A program made the translations under genes and the position numbers. A stretch of DNA of 64,000 bases from Taishania sp965247975. GTDB taxonomy: Bacteria; Bacteroidota; Bacteroidia; Flavobacteriales_D; Crocinitomicaceae. Below are positions 36,806 through 45,911 of this stretch, in pieces. Every line of letters starts with the position of its first letter. Position 1 is the first letter of the stretch. The notes beneath the pieces were generated by a model. That model was not told the origin of the DNA and did not search any database. It saw nothing but the letters and a program-made list of their open reading frames with translations. The DNA lies in NCBI GenBank assembly GCA_965247975.1, contig OZ252050.1, positions 2,418,001 to 2,482,000 on the forward strand, given 5' to 3'.

Positions 36806-37503
36806 TGCGACTTTTTTTTGATGCGCATATCGCTCCAGGAATAAATAATTTCACTTTATCGGAAGAAGAGTCAAAACATATTTGTAAAGTTCTGCGGATG
36901 CAAGTTGGAGATCATATTGCTCTTGTAAACGGCAAAGGATTCTATTTTGAGACGGAAATAGTGGATGATAATCCAAAGAAATGTCAGGTTAAAATTCTGA
37001 ACGTAAAGCAAGAAGCTGAGAAAACATACAATTTACACATTGCGATTGCGCCCACAAAGTTGAATGACCGCATGGAGTGGTTTTTGGAAAAAGCAACTGA
37101 AATTGGAGTTACCGAAATTACGTTCCTACTTACCCAAAAATCAGAGCGAAAAGAGATTAAATTAGAACGATTTGAAAAAATTCTGATTTCAGCGATGAAA
37201 CAATCCAAGCGTTTATTTTTGCCTAAGTTGAATGTGCTTGTGAAAATCGAGAAATTCATTCAAGAAAATCCAAAAGGCTTGATTGCACATTGTGAGAATG
37301 GAGAGAAATCCACTATTTCGATGCATTTAAAAAGTAACTCCTGCCCTATTATGATTGGTCCAGAAGGAGATTTTACACCATCCGAAATTGAACTTGCATT
37401 TAAAAGTGGTTATGTGCCCATTCAACTCGGTGAAACACGATTGCGAACGGAAACTGCAGGAATTTATGCGGTTGTTGAATCGATGCTACTTCTGGACAAT
37501 TGA
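36805..37503 (+). CDS. rsmE: 16S rRNA m3U1498 methyltransferase
   Basis: The ATG at 36805 overlaps the holA stop (TGATG) and gives MRLFFDAHIAPGINNFTLSEEESKH, the normal RsmE start (232 residues). The upstream TTG at 36802 is unlikely. The PUA-like N-terminus HICKVLRMQVGDHIALVNGKG and the SPOUT knot IMIGPEGDFTPSEIELA and QLGETRLRTETAGIYAVVES are clear. It methylates U1498 of 16S rRNA near the decoding site. Translational coupling to holA is likely. A palindromic tandem repeat array follows the gene. Confidence 0.94.
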   Translation: MRLFFDAHIAPGINNFTLSEEESKHICKVLRMQVGDHIALVNGKGFYFETEIVDDNPKKCQVKILNVKQEAEKTYNLHIAIAPTKLNDRMEWFLEKATEIGVTEITFLLTQKSERKEIKLERFEKILISAMKQSKRLFLPKLNVLVKIEKFIQENPKGLIAHCENGEKSTISMHLKSNSCPIMIGPEGDFTPSEIELAFKSGYVPIQLGETRLRTETAGIYAVVESMLLLDN

Positions 37504-37517
37504 ACAAGACATTTCTA

Positions 37518-37840
37518 GTTTAACCGCAAAGAGCGCAGAAAACGCAAAGGGAAAATATCGAAAATTAAGATGTATTAAAAAAACAACTTTGCGTTCATTG
37601 CGATCTCTGCGGTTGTTTTTTCAACCGCGAAGAGCGCTGAGTGCGCAAAGGGAAAATATCGAAGCATCGAAAATTAGGATGTATTTAAAAAATCAACTTT
37701 GCGTTCATTGCGATCTCTGCGGTTGTTTTTTCAACCGCGAAGAGCGCTGAGTGCGCAAAGGGAAAATATCGAAGCATCGAAAATTAGGATGTATTTAAAA
37801 AATCAACTTTGCGTTCATTGCGTTCTCTGCGGTAGAAAGT
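37518..37840. repeat. Three copies of a 110-bp palindromic repeat
   Basis: Two nearly identical 110-bp units (37621-37730 and 37731-37840) follow a diverged, slightly shorter copy (about 37518-37620). Each unit is itself an imperfect inverted repeat. The left arm ACCGCGAAGAGCGCTGAGTG leads to CGCAAAG, and the right arm is CTTTGCG...TCTGCGGT. Inside each arm the word CGCnnAGnG repeats every 9 bases. A frame crossing the array (37355-37750) is a shadow of rsmE running into the repeats. The array is probably non-coding and can form cruciforms or act as a transcription barrier. Confidence 0.8.
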
Positions 37841-37946
37841 TCCTTGTATCATGCTAAATGCTAGATTCGTTCGTTAATAAACTAAGCATTAAGATATTCA
37901 ATAAATCATCATTTTTTAGCATCTTTGTATGAATCAACTTTTAAAA

Positions 37947-38594
37947 ATGAAATTTTCGACAATTATATTTCTAATTTTTGTTGCCAGTTATACGCATGCT
38001 CAGAACACATATCAGCTTGCCGTTTTGAAATACAATGGTGGTGGAGATTATTATGCCAATCCAAGTGCTTTACCAAACCTTATTCAGTTTTGTAATTCCA
38101 ATTTAAAAACGAATATTTCTAAGGATGTTCCTTACGTGGATGTGGGCAGTCAAGATTTGTTTTTGTACCCATTTGTGCACATGACAGGACACGGAAATGT
38201 TGTTTTTTCAAGTCAAGAAATTCAAAATTTGCGACGCTATTTGCTTGGAGGTGGTTTTCTACACATCGACGATAACTACGGAATGGACGAATTTATTCGT
38301 GTTGAAATAAAAAAGGTTTTTCCGAATAATGAATTAGTAGAATTGCCTTTTAATCATCCCATTTTTCATCAAAAATTTGATTTTAACGGACTCCCTAAAA
38401 TCCATGAACACGATGGTAAACGTCCGCAGGCTTTTGCTATAATCGAAAATGGTCGAGTTGTTTTGCTTTACACCTATGAAACAGATTTAAGTGATGGTTG
38501 GGAAGATCAGCCTGTGCACAATGATTCGGAAGCGAAACGAAAAGAGGCGTTGCAAATGGGCGCGAATATTTTGATGTATGCGTTTACGGAGTGA
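37947..38594 (+). CDS. DUF4159 domain protein, exported
   Basis: The open frame begins at 37929, but ATG 37947 (MKFSTIIFLIFVASYTHAQ) starts a regular signal peptide, leaving a mature domain of about 195 residues. LAVLKYNGGGDYYANPSALPNLIQF, the HMTGHGNVVFS segment, LRRYLLGGGFLHIDDNYG and the late AKRKEALQMGANILMYAFTE match DUF4159, a glutamine-amidotransferase-like (class I GATase/ThuA-type) periplasmic domain. In some genomes DUF4159 lies near MoxR/BatA-type operons, but no such neighbours are visible here. Function is unknown. Confidence 0.78.
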   Translation: MKFSTIIFLIFVASYTHAQNTYQLAVLKYNGGGDYYANPSALPNLIQFCNSNLKTNISKDVPYVDVGSQDLFLYPFVHMTGHGNVVFSSQEIQNLRRYLLGGGFLHIDDNYGMDEFIRVEIKKVFPNNELVELPFNHPIFHQKFDFNGLPKIHEHDGKRPQAFAIIENGRVVLLYTYETDLSDGWEDQPVHNDSEAKRKEALQMGANILMYAFTE

Positions 38595-38616
38595 AATAAA
38601 ATGTAATCCTTATTTT

Positions 38617-39471
38617 TTATTTCAATAAAGATTCTGATGCGGCCCATTGCCAAGTAATTTGGTAAGGATAGTCCTCATACCTGTTTGAATCTTCATTGAA
38701 TGTGTATCCATTCTCAAAATTCAATTTTCCAAGTTCCATGATTGTTTTGGCTCGTTCTTTTTCACCTAAATAATTCATGCAAAGCGCTTTGTAATATTGA
38801 GCATCGGAAAAATTGTTGTATTCTTTCAAGACTTTATCCAATTCACGATTTGCTAGTTGATAGTTTTTTAACTCATAATTGGAAATTGCATAATAATACC
38901 TTTCTAAATAATGTACCCAATCAGCACCATGCTTTCTTTCTTGATTTTCAACAATTTCCTTGAAAACATCGCAAGCTTTTTGGAATTGATTCAATTGTAA
39001 AAAACACAATCCCTTATAGAAATCCAATGGATGATCCTGTTCATATTGTAATCCAAACTCTGTAGAGTAATTATTCAAATCAATAAGAGCGCCTTCATAG
39101 TCTTTTGCAAAAATGCATTTTAAAAAGCCAAGGCGTGACAACCATTCTTTTCGATCATATTTCACAGCATTTTCATAGCATTCGACGGCTAATTGATACT
39201 TTTTCTGTTTCCAATACGGAAGAGCCTTTTGTTGCCACAAATAGGCAATTGTTGAATCTTGTTGTAAAGCTAAATTAATCCATTGATCCCACTCTTTTGA
39301 CAAAAAATGATGATTCCAAGCACCATTTTTGAGATACGTTTCGATGATTAGTGCTTGTCTTTCATCCTGATTATTCTCAACTGTTTGTGCAGATAAATTG
39401 GACACAAAAGACGTACTGATTACTGCAGTAATAACGAGCATTAAATTAATCGTTTTTTTCATATTTCTCAT
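38617..39471 (-). CDS. Exported TPR-repeat protein
   Basis: This 284-residue protein has a signal peptide (MKKTINLMLVITAVISTSFVSNLSAQ from the fourth codon) and at least four TPR units from about 70 to 260. Examples are AYLWQQKALPYWKQKKYQLAVECYENAVKYD, FYKGLCFLQLNQFQKACDVFKEIV and AQYYKALCMNYLGEKERAKTIMELG. Such proteins are protein-interaction scaffolds in the periplasm. No partner can be named. The gene is convergent with DUF4159. Confidence 0.75.
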   Translation of the reverse strand: MRNMKKTINLMLVITAVISTSFVSNLSAQTVENNQDERQALIIETYLKNGAWNHHFLSKEWDQWINLALQQDSTIAYLWQQKALPYWKQKKYQLAVECYENAVKYDRKEWLSRLGFLKCIFAKDYEGALIDLNNYSTEFGLQYEQDHPLDFYKGLCFLQLNQFQKACDVFKEIVENQERKHGADWVHYLERYYYAISNYELKNYQLANRELDKVLKEYNNFSDAQYYKALCMNYLGEKERAKTIMELGKLNFENGYTFNEDSNRYEDYPYQITWQWAASESLLK

Positions 39472-39659
39472 GTTTATAGAAAACCAACCTTTGACCTTCT
39501 TTTACTTATTTTATGTTTTCTTTTTACTGGGTATTCTATCAGGACTCCTTCAGTATTTTTATGCATTTGAGTCCCATATAATTGTTTTTTCCTCTATCAA
39601 TTAGTAATTGATCATGGCACATGGCAAAATTGTTAAGCTATGTTCGACATTCTGAAACA

Positions 39660-40769
39660 TTATTTTTTCTGTTTATAAAATTCATGAATCGCATCTATCA
39701 TATCATTCTGAGTACTAAAAACAGGTTCATATTTTCCATTGGGAAATAAATTCATCCCAATGGTTATTGATAAATTATTTTGAATATTGTAATGAACGTC
39801 GCAATTGTATCCATGTGTGTTACCACCGTGAGAAACATACATTGTGCTTTCTGTTTTGTCAAGGTTTAAATCCCAGCAAAGCCCTACTGCGTGATAGAAC
39901 CATTCTTTTCCTTCTGCATTCAAGTCTCGGTAAATTACGGTCGGGCTTGTCATCTTTTTTAGTTGTATACTATCAATAAGATTCCCTTTAAACAAACAAT
40001 TGACAAATTTATTTAAATCGCTTAGACTCCCTAAAACTGCACCAGCGGCGTTTGCCCAACTATGATTAATATCAGTAAAATCGTTGTACTTTTTACCTTT
40101 CAATTTATAGCCTCTCGCCATATTGGTTGGCGTTTTTTCATCAGTACAATAGATCATACTTTCTAAACCACAAGGTTCAAATATTCTCACCCTAATATTC
40201 TCTTGAAAGGATTTTTCTGTTATTTTTTCAATGATTAACCCTAGTAGTAAATATCCTGTATTGCAGTAATTATATTTACTTCCTGGTTTGAAATTTAGTT
40301 TCCTTTTTAAACTATATTCGAGACATTGATTCGCGGAGTTTTCCCATTTTAATTGATTTGAAGAAGTATAATTATATAAACCTGAAGTATGGTTTAAAAG
40401 GTGTTTTATCGTTATTCCAGCATAATTGTGTTGTTTTAGATTTATGTACTTAGATACGGAGTCATCAATTGTTAATTTCCCTTCTGATTCTAACTGAAGT
40501 ATCATTATTGCTGTAAAAAGTTTAGTAATGCTACCAAAACGCCAATTTGTGGAATCATTTACTACGGTTGTTCCTCCAATTTCATGATATCCGTAATTGT
40601 ATATGGTGAATGCTTCACCATCCGATACTAAAACTTGCATTCCAGGTATTCCTCTCTCTAAACCAGATTTTGCAATTGAGTCCAATTTGATTTTTAATTC
40701 ATCTTGTGCAATTGCAATCGTGTAAACAGTCATTGCTAGTATTATAAGAAAGAGTTTTTTACTCATCAT
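39660..40769 (-). CDS. Serine hydrolase of the class C beta-lactamase/DD-peptidase family, exported
   Basis: The frame is open to 40823, but the ATGs at 40767-40769 and 40764-40766 start a proper signal peptide (MMSKKLFLIILAMTVYTIAIAQ), so I use 40769. In the longer numbering, S98-I-T-K101 is the SxxK nucleophile box, Y186-C-N188 the YxN motif, and SHGGNTHG near the C-terminus the KTG-equivalent HxG. Relatives are D-aminopeptidases, esterases or peptide hydrolases. It lies 42 bases downstream of the S41 peptidase gene on the same strand, so both are probably one operon near the LytTR regulator. Confidence 0.82.
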   Translation of the reverse strand: MMSKKLFLIILAMTVYTIAIAQDELKIKLDSIAKSGLERGIPGMQVLVSDGEAFTIYNYGYHEIGGTTVVNDSTNWRFGSITKLFTAIMILQLESEGKLTIDDSVSKYINLKQHNYAGITIKHLLNHTSGLYNYTSSNQLKWENSANQCLEYSLKRKLNFKPGSKYNYCNTGYLLLGLIIEKITEKSFQENIRVRIFEPCGLESMIYCTDEKTPTNMARGYKLKGKKYNDFTDINHSWANAAGAVLGSLSDLNKFVNCLFKGNLIDSIQLKKMTSPTVIYRDLNAEGKEWFYHAVGLCWDLNLDKTESTMYVSHGGNTHGYNCDVHYNIQNNLSITIGMNLFPNGKYEPVFSTQNDMIDAIHEFYKQKK

Positions 40770-40865
40770 GTTATGTTTTTGAAAGTCATACACTATTTTG
40801 TTATCCATCTCTAAACCCACCAAAAATGATATGAAAACTTGATTTTCAACACGTGAATTTTTAAT

Positions 40866-42266
40866 TTATTTATTTTTTATTAATTCTAGCGCAAGATTAT
40901 ACTCGCAATCTGTACCGTTTATAATATCAGAAATTGTTGGATTTATTACAACATCAGGAACAACACCACTTTTCGTTTCGTCTTTATAATCTTGCAGAAT
41001 ATATTGAAGTAATGGAATTGTAACTTGTAATTTTGTGTTTGGCAAAATAATCGTTTTATTTGGTGCTCCTACAAGTGTATATGCGCTTCCTCCTGATTCT
41101 TTTCCAATAATAATTCCTCTCTTTTTTTTCTTAAGAACCCAAGAAAATATTCCCGAGCATGAGAAACTACCTCCATCAATTAAAACAAAAAGATGGCCTG
41201 TGTAATTTTGTTCAAATGGTTCATGGTATTTGGTACCAATACCTTTCACGGATTTATTTCTGTTTTGTTCAGAATCGTATTGCTTTTTATCTACAATCGT
41301 AAAACCCTGAACAGCCTGAAATGATTCATTTAGTAAATATTTCAAAAGAAAAATTCCATTTCTTACTTCACCACCTTGATTTCCTCTTAAGTTTATAATC
41401 AATTCTGTTATTCCTTGCTGATCTAAGGTTTTAAAAGCAGACTTAATGGACTTTTTGAAATTCTGGTGATACGTTTTCTTTAATATTGAATTTTCAAATG
41501 ATTTAATGGTAAGCAAAGCTGATTTGGTAACGGAATCTATTTTAATTTCAATTCCTCTTTCTTCTGTTAATTGTTTGTAATACTCAGGATAATTGATTTT
41601 CCTTGAATTACTTATTTCATTATAAGTCAATCCTTTAATTTGTTTTTTTTCTTTTAGTCCAGATTCATTGCCTATTTCAACTTCATAAATCTCAGAATTA
41701 CCAAAATAAAAACCATAATAAGCCCTATTAAAATTATTCAAAATCCAATTTGGGTACGTAGTATTATTGCCATCACGCAAAGCACCACCAAGAATAATTC
41801 TTCGTATTTCTTCAATCCCTACACCGTTGATTGATAACAACTTATCGCCGATTCCAATATTTTCGTTCGTGTAATTTTTGATGATAAATGCGTCATTATT
41901 AATCCAATAAATATCTAAAGGAAACAGCTTAGCATTGCGATAGAAATTTTTCACTGTTTTCTCATCAGGTTGTATGACAAAATGCCCATCTTTTACGATT
42001 GAAGAAGTTGATGAAATCAAACGATAAGCCTCATGTTTACTAATGTTATCAGTGAGTGATTCTTTTAATTCGTTGAAACAACTATCAATTTCATGTTTCG
42101 AGGAATAAACAAAAAGATTTGGATGATATTTTAGTAAACTTAATTCTAGAAATTCTATATCACTTTTCACCTGTTCTTTGGTGAAGTTCGTTTCTTGTCC
42201 AGAGCTCGTAAGTGTAATTAAGCCAAGCAATAGTATACAAATAAATCTTTTTTTGAGTTTCAACAT
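40866..42266 (-). CDS. S41 family peptidase, exported
   Basis: This 466-residue protein has a signal peptide (about 1-23, ending TSSGQ). Residues about 30-105 form the N-terminal helical domain common to Bacteroidota S41 proteins (KSDIEFLELSLLKYHPNLF). A PDZ-like piece IGIGDKLLSINGVGIEE is at 137-153. The catalytic domain has LIINLRGNQGGE (289-300), LIDGGSFSCSG (362-372, likely nucleophile Ser369) and GKESGGSAYTLVG (388-400). It is a C-terminal-processing-peptidase relative acting outside the inner membrane. Two GTTACGAA repeats lie 245-273 bases upstream of the start, suggesting control by the neighbouring LytTR protein. Confidence 0.85.
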   Translation of the reverse strand: MLKLKKRFICILLLGLITLTSSGQETNFTKEQVKSDIEFLELSLLKYHPNLFVYSSKHEIDSCFNELKESLTDNISKHEAYRLISSTSSIVKDGHFVIQPDEKTVKNFYRNAKLFPLDIYWINNDAFIIKNYTNENIGIGDKLLSINGVGIEEIRRIILGGALRDGNNTTYPNWILNNFNRAYYGFYFGNSEIYEVEIGNESGLKEKKQIKGLTYNEISNSRKINYPEYYKQLTEERGIEIKIDSVTKSALLTIKSFENSILKKTYHQNFKKSIKSAFKTLDQQGITELIINLRGNQGGEVRNGIFLLKYLLNESFQAVQGFTIVDKKQYDSEQNRNKSVKGIGTKYHEPFEQNYTGHLFVLIDGGSFSCSGIFSWVLKKKKRGIIIGKESGGSAYTLVGAPNKTIILPNTKLQVTIPLLQYILQDYKDETKSGVVPDVVINPTISDIINGTDCEYNLALELIKNK

Positions 42267-42908
42267 TAAAAAACGTATTATGAAATTCTAAATTACTTCT
42301 TTTTCTTTCTGAAGCAAATTCTAAAATTATTAAGCGAGTTAATCCACAATTTTAAACAAGCAATAAAAAATAAACCCTTTCCTCGATTTCGCTACTTGAC
42401 CTTTTTTTTTGAAAGTTCAAAATTGATGAAATTTAAATGCAAAGAAACTTTATTAGCTAGACGAAATTTACGCGTGGAAAACTTTGGATTTGCAGAAATA
42501 ATGGGACTTTGTTACGAAAAGTATAATAAAAGTTACGAATAACATACAAACGAAAATCACTTTAAAAATTTGAAAGCAATATAAATATGATTCTGCGCTT
42601 TTATCAAGTTCAAATTATGGACAATTCGGAAATCAAATGATGCCCTTTTTAGTAAAAAAGACGACTAGCGGAATGTTTCATAACGATATTAGGAAGATTT
42701 TAAAAGAGGATCTTTCGCTCACTTTAAGTCTAATCAATTTTAAAACAAAAATTACAACCTTTAATGAAATTAAATTGATATTTAGCAGTACCACTTCAAT
42801 TCTGATAACATCAAAAATAATTATGACCTAACCAAAACCACGTTGGCATAATGCTTCGTAAATTATGGTGACAATTTAAAGCTAGAATTAGTCTCCGTTT
42901 TCACTGAA
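42267..42908. other. 642-bp gap holding a two-copy GTTACGAA site
   Basis: AT-rich gap between the S41 gene and the end of the LytTR regulator gene. I found no convincing gene: a 64-codon frame at 42637-42831 has no start context and no recognisable product. The main signal is the repeat pair at 42511-42539, described separately. Spaced versions of the -7 box (TAGAATTTG, spacer 3) lie near the S41 start on the minus strand, without a perfect consensus. Confidence 0.5.
42511..42539. promoter_or_regulatory. Direct-repeat site upstream of the S41 operon (2 x GTTACGAA)
   Basis: GTTACGAA occurs at 42511-42518 and 42532-42539, exactly 21 bp apart, two helical turns. The same word in the same spacing is found upstream of the LytTR regulator gene. 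LytTR-domain proteins bind direct repeats about 21 bp apart, so this is a likely binding site for the neighbouring regulator. Confidence 0.6.
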
Positions 42909-45575
42909 TCAAATATTCGCCACATCATTCCAGTATTTGCGCCCAACTGGAATTTCTTGATTTAAGAGTATCACTTGTGTTTTACTTTTTCCTTGGATAT
43001 TGTCAATCCGCACTAAAAAAGAACGATGCACGCGCATATATTCAATGGCATCTGGTAAATCACTGATAAATTGATCGAACGAAGCTCGATGCAAATAAAC
43101 TCTATCGGGTGTATGAATCTCCAAATAATTGCCATCAGATTTCACAAAGTGAATTTTTGATGATTCAATTTTCATGGATTTGCCTAGATGTTTCACCTGA
43201 ACCATCAACGTTTTTCTTCTTATACGCTTCAATAAATGCCTTAATATTTCTTTGATAATATGCTGATTATAACTTAAAATTCGGTATTTAAAAAATAAAT
43301 AAATCAAAAATACTAGTGCAAAAAAGGCTGCAAGAATAAACCACCAGGTTTTCCAAAAAGGTAAAGCAATTTTAAAGGATATGCGTTGCTCATTCTTTTC
43401 CCAACTGCCATTTTTACCTTTCACTTGAACAATAAATGTAAAATTCCCTGAAGGTAACGCTGAGTAATTTACACTTCTTAAATTCGTGGTGCGCCAATTT
43501 TTATCAATTCCAACAAGCTTGTAACGGTACCTTAAATCCGACAAATTCACAAAAGCAATAGCTCCAAATTGAAACTCAATTTCATTCTGATCATAATATA
43601 ATCGCTCTTTCTGATGCAAATCATATTGGACCCCACCAACGAAAATAGCACTGAAATTCAAATGAAAGTTGAGTTCTTTTGTTTCTGAATCAACTATTTT
43701 TTTTGGCACAAAACACAAACCAGATTTTGTCGCAATCCACAAGGTATCTTTGAAAAGAACAAGATCAGAAATTTCATTACTTGGCAAAAAGTTTTGAAGG
43801 TCAACCGATTTAACTTTGGGTTTTTTACCTAAGGTAATTTTATCAACACCAACGTTAGAACTGCACCAAAGTTCTTTTGAATTTTCTTTGTACACATTTG
43901 ATACAAAGTTACTCGACAACCCACTTTTTGTTGTAAGATGGGCTTGAATTCCCTTTTCTGTTGAAAACACTACAATTCCTTGTCCGTTAGTGCAAATTGC
44001 CAAAGAATTGTCCATTTTTACAAGTTGATTGATGCGCCACTTTCCAAATGTTTTGACCATTTCAAACCGATTGTTTTTAAGCTCATATAATCCTATATGC
44101 GTGCCGAGAAACAATCGATCGTTCAAAAAACAAATCGCGGAACTACGATGCGGAATTGGGATTTTTTGTTGCTTTTTTGTTTTTAAATCTGTCAAAAAAA
44201 CATAACCATATGATAATACAGCCGTTTTCTTGCCATTTCCATGCGGTGCTAAAGAGCTGAATTTTGAAACAATCTCACTTTTGGAGTCAAAACTATAGTC
44301 ACTTGAAAAATAAGTAGTTGAGTTTTCACTGCAGGAATAAATTGAAACCGGTTGTTTCAGAGAATATGGGGCTATCCGAGAGCTATTCCCCGAAGAAATC
44401 AATTTAAAGATAGCACCGTAATAGCTCCCAATAAAAAGTTGTAAACCATCTGATTCAATTGAATGTATGCGCTCATTTGTCTTCTCTGCAAGATTTAATT
44501 GTTTGATATTTAAATTGTTAACGAGGAATACCCCGTGATCAGCTGTCGAAACCCAATAATTGTTTTGGTCATCAACCATGAGCTGCGTAACAGTTTCACT
44601 TTTCAAAAGATGATCTACTTTTTGTCCTTTCGTATTGTAAATGACAACACCTCCATTTTTATGACCTGTCCAAAAAAGCGAATTGCTCAATTTACCAGTA
44701 GCAATAAGTTGAGGTTGACAAATCATTTGCTTTTTTTCTTTAAGTGTCTTAATAATCATTTTACCCTCAAATAAGAAAACTGCAGTTTTTTCACTTTCAA
44801 ACGTAAGTGCTTCAAAAATGGAAGCTGGAACTTGTTCATTTTTATAGTAAAAGTGACTGCTCGTTTTCTTTTCACGCACAAACTCACCATTCCTAATCGT
44901 TTTAAAGAAAAATGGCTCACTACTATCTTCAAACATAGTATACAAAAAACCTTGTTTCTGCTCTAAATCAATAGAGGGGTGCAACGCATTCATTGCTCCA
45001 TTTTTATCAATAATCAATAAATTATTTGCACCCTTAAATGAAACATAAACCTTACCTGTGGGAGCAACATACAATGAATTAACTGGACCATAAGTCGGCT
45101 TTACTTGTTTTAATATCAAATGATTGTATTGGTACTTTTCAAATGTTGGATGGTATCCTGAAATTGTAAATAATTCACCTGAAAGTGTTGTACACCAAAT
45201 TTTACCATTTGGTAATTTAAGAAAATCAAAAACAACGTGCTGAGGCAAGCCATCTGTTTCATCAAAATTCTCAAATTCATATCCATTATAACGCGAAACA
45301 CCTTTGTCGGTTGAAAACCAAATAAACCCAAAATCATCTTGAACTATATCATAAACCTCCGAACTCGGTAAACCATTTTTAGATGTATATTGACGGTAAG
45401 CATTGATTTGTGAACATGAATTTTCAACAATAAAAAAAGAAATTAGAAGCGCAATACTTTGACTTAATTGCTTTTGAAAATGGCATAAAAACCTATTGCT
45501 TCTGCAACCATCAATCCTAAAACAGAGAACTGATAACTCACGAAAAGGCTTTAAATTTTTCTTTTTATTTCTCAC
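42909..45575 (-). CDS. Membrane one-component regulator: beta-propeller, Y_Y_Y, transmembrane helix, LytTR DNA-binding domain
   Basis: This 888-residue protein starts at GTG. A hydrophobic leader lies at about 40-56. Residues about 60-650 are two-component-regulator-type propeller repeats (NGLPSSEVYDIVQDDFGFIWFSTDKGVSRYNG, then several WVSTADHGVFLV-like blades). A Y_Y_Y domain follows (about 660-735: YRYKLVGIDKNWR), a transmembrane helix at 739-763, and the LytTR domain from 788 (IHFVKSDGNYLEIH, YMRVHRSFLVRIDNI, EIPVGRKYW). There is no histidine kinase or receiver, so ligand binding outside probably acts directly on the DNA-binding domain. Hydrolase genes flank it on both sides. Confidence 0.85.
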   Translation of the reverse strand: MRNKKKNLKPFRELSVLCFRIDGCRSNRFLCHFQKQLSQSIALLISFFIVENSCSQINAYRQYTSKNGLPSSEVYDIVQDDFGFIWFSTDKGVSRYNGYEFENFDETDGLPQHVVFDFLKLPNGKIWCTTLSGELFTISGYHPTFEKYQYNHLILKQVKPTYGPVNSLYVAPTGKVYVSFKGANNLLIIDKNGAMNALHPSIDLEQKQGFLYTMFEDSSEPFFFKTIRNGEFVREKKTSSHFYYKNEQVPASIFEALTFESEKTAVFLFEGKMIIKTLKEKKQMICQPQLIATGKLSNSLFWTGHKNGGVVIYNTKGQKVDHLLKSETVTQLMVDDQNNYWVSTADHGVFLVNNLNIKQLNLAEKTNERIHSIESDGLQLFIGSYYGAIFKLISSGNSSRIAPYSLKQPVSIYSCSENSTTYFSSDYSFDSKSEIVSKFSSLAPHGNGKKTAVLSYGYVFLTDLKTKKQQKIPIPHRSSAICFLNDRLFLGTHIGLYELKNNRFEMVKTFGKWRINQLVKMDNSLAICTNGQGIVVFSTEKGIQAHLTTKSGLSSNFVSNVYKENSKELWCSSNVGVDKITLGKKPKVKSVDLQNFLPSNEISDLVLFKDTLWIATKSGLCFVPKKIVDSETKELNFHLNFSAIFVGGVQYDLHQKERLYYDQNEIEFQFGAIAFVNLSDLRYRYKLVGIDKNWRTTNLRSVNYSALPSGNFTFIVQVKGKNGSWEKNEQRISFKIALPFWKTWWFILAAFFALVFLIYLFFKYRILSYNQHIIKEILRHLLKRIRRKTLMVQVKHLGKSMKIESSKIHFVKSDGNYLEIHTPDRVYLHRASFDQFISDLPDAIEYMRVHRSFLVRIDNIQGKSKTQVILLNQEIPVGRKYWNDVANI

Positions 45576-45646
45576 AGGTTTTTGCTCTGCATTTTATATA
45601 AGTGTATCTAAATTAAGTCTTTTAAATTTAAGTGGACACGATTAGA

Positions 45647-45695
45647 GTTACGAAAAAATGCATAATGTTACGAATGACATTGATTTAGTTACGAA
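45647..45695. promoter_or_regulatory. Three GTTACGAA direct repeats (putative LytTR operator)
   Basis: GTTACGAA is found at 45647-45654, 45667-45674 and 45688-45695, that is 20 and 21 bp apart. The copies share a weaker ACAT about 3 bases further on. They lie 72-120 bases upstream of the GTG of the LytTR gene and about 110 bases before the -7 box of the divergent caspase-like gene. Autoregulation and divergent control are likely. Confidence 0.65.
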
Positions 45696-45798
45696 CTACA
45701 TTACGCGTTCTGAGCTAATTTTCAGTATTACTTTTTTGGATTTTTGAATTATTACTTTAAAAACATAACTATTAATGGTTAAATAGTTCATTTTTAAA

Positions 45799-45819
45799 TC
45801 GCTAACTTTGATTTAGCGA
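45799..45819 (+). promoter_or_regulatory. Promoter box TAACTTTG inside a TCGCTAA/TTAGCGA palindrome
   Basis: TAACTTTG at 45803-45810 fits the -7 consensus for the caspase-like gene at 45912. The flanking words TCGCTAA (45799-45805) and TTAGCGA (45813-45819) form a perfect 7-bp inverted repeat around it, so a repressor could cover the box. Confidence 0.45.
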
Positions 45820-45911
45820 GTTTTAGAAATTCTCTTTGATTTAGAATAGTTTTTCGGAGAGTTAAACGTTGAACAAAAAGGTAAACTGCTTCACAAGCTT
45901 TATTTTAATCT

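Noticed and set aside
37355..37750. 131-codon frame overlapping the end of rsmE and the repeat array
   Set aside because: It starts inside rsmE in another frame and continues only because the 110-bp palindromic repeat lacks stops there; the repeated peptide mirrors the DNA repeat.
39398..39604. 68-codon hydrophobic frame on the plus strand
   Set aside because: It overlaps the signal-peptide end of the TPR gene in antisense; the hydrophobicity is largely a mirror of AT-rich DNA, and there is no promoter box or family match.
42637..42831. 64-codon frame in the gap before the S41 gene
   Set aside because: No promoter box, low-complexity Ile/Ser/Thr-rich product and no recognisable motif; more likely chance in AT-rich DNA.
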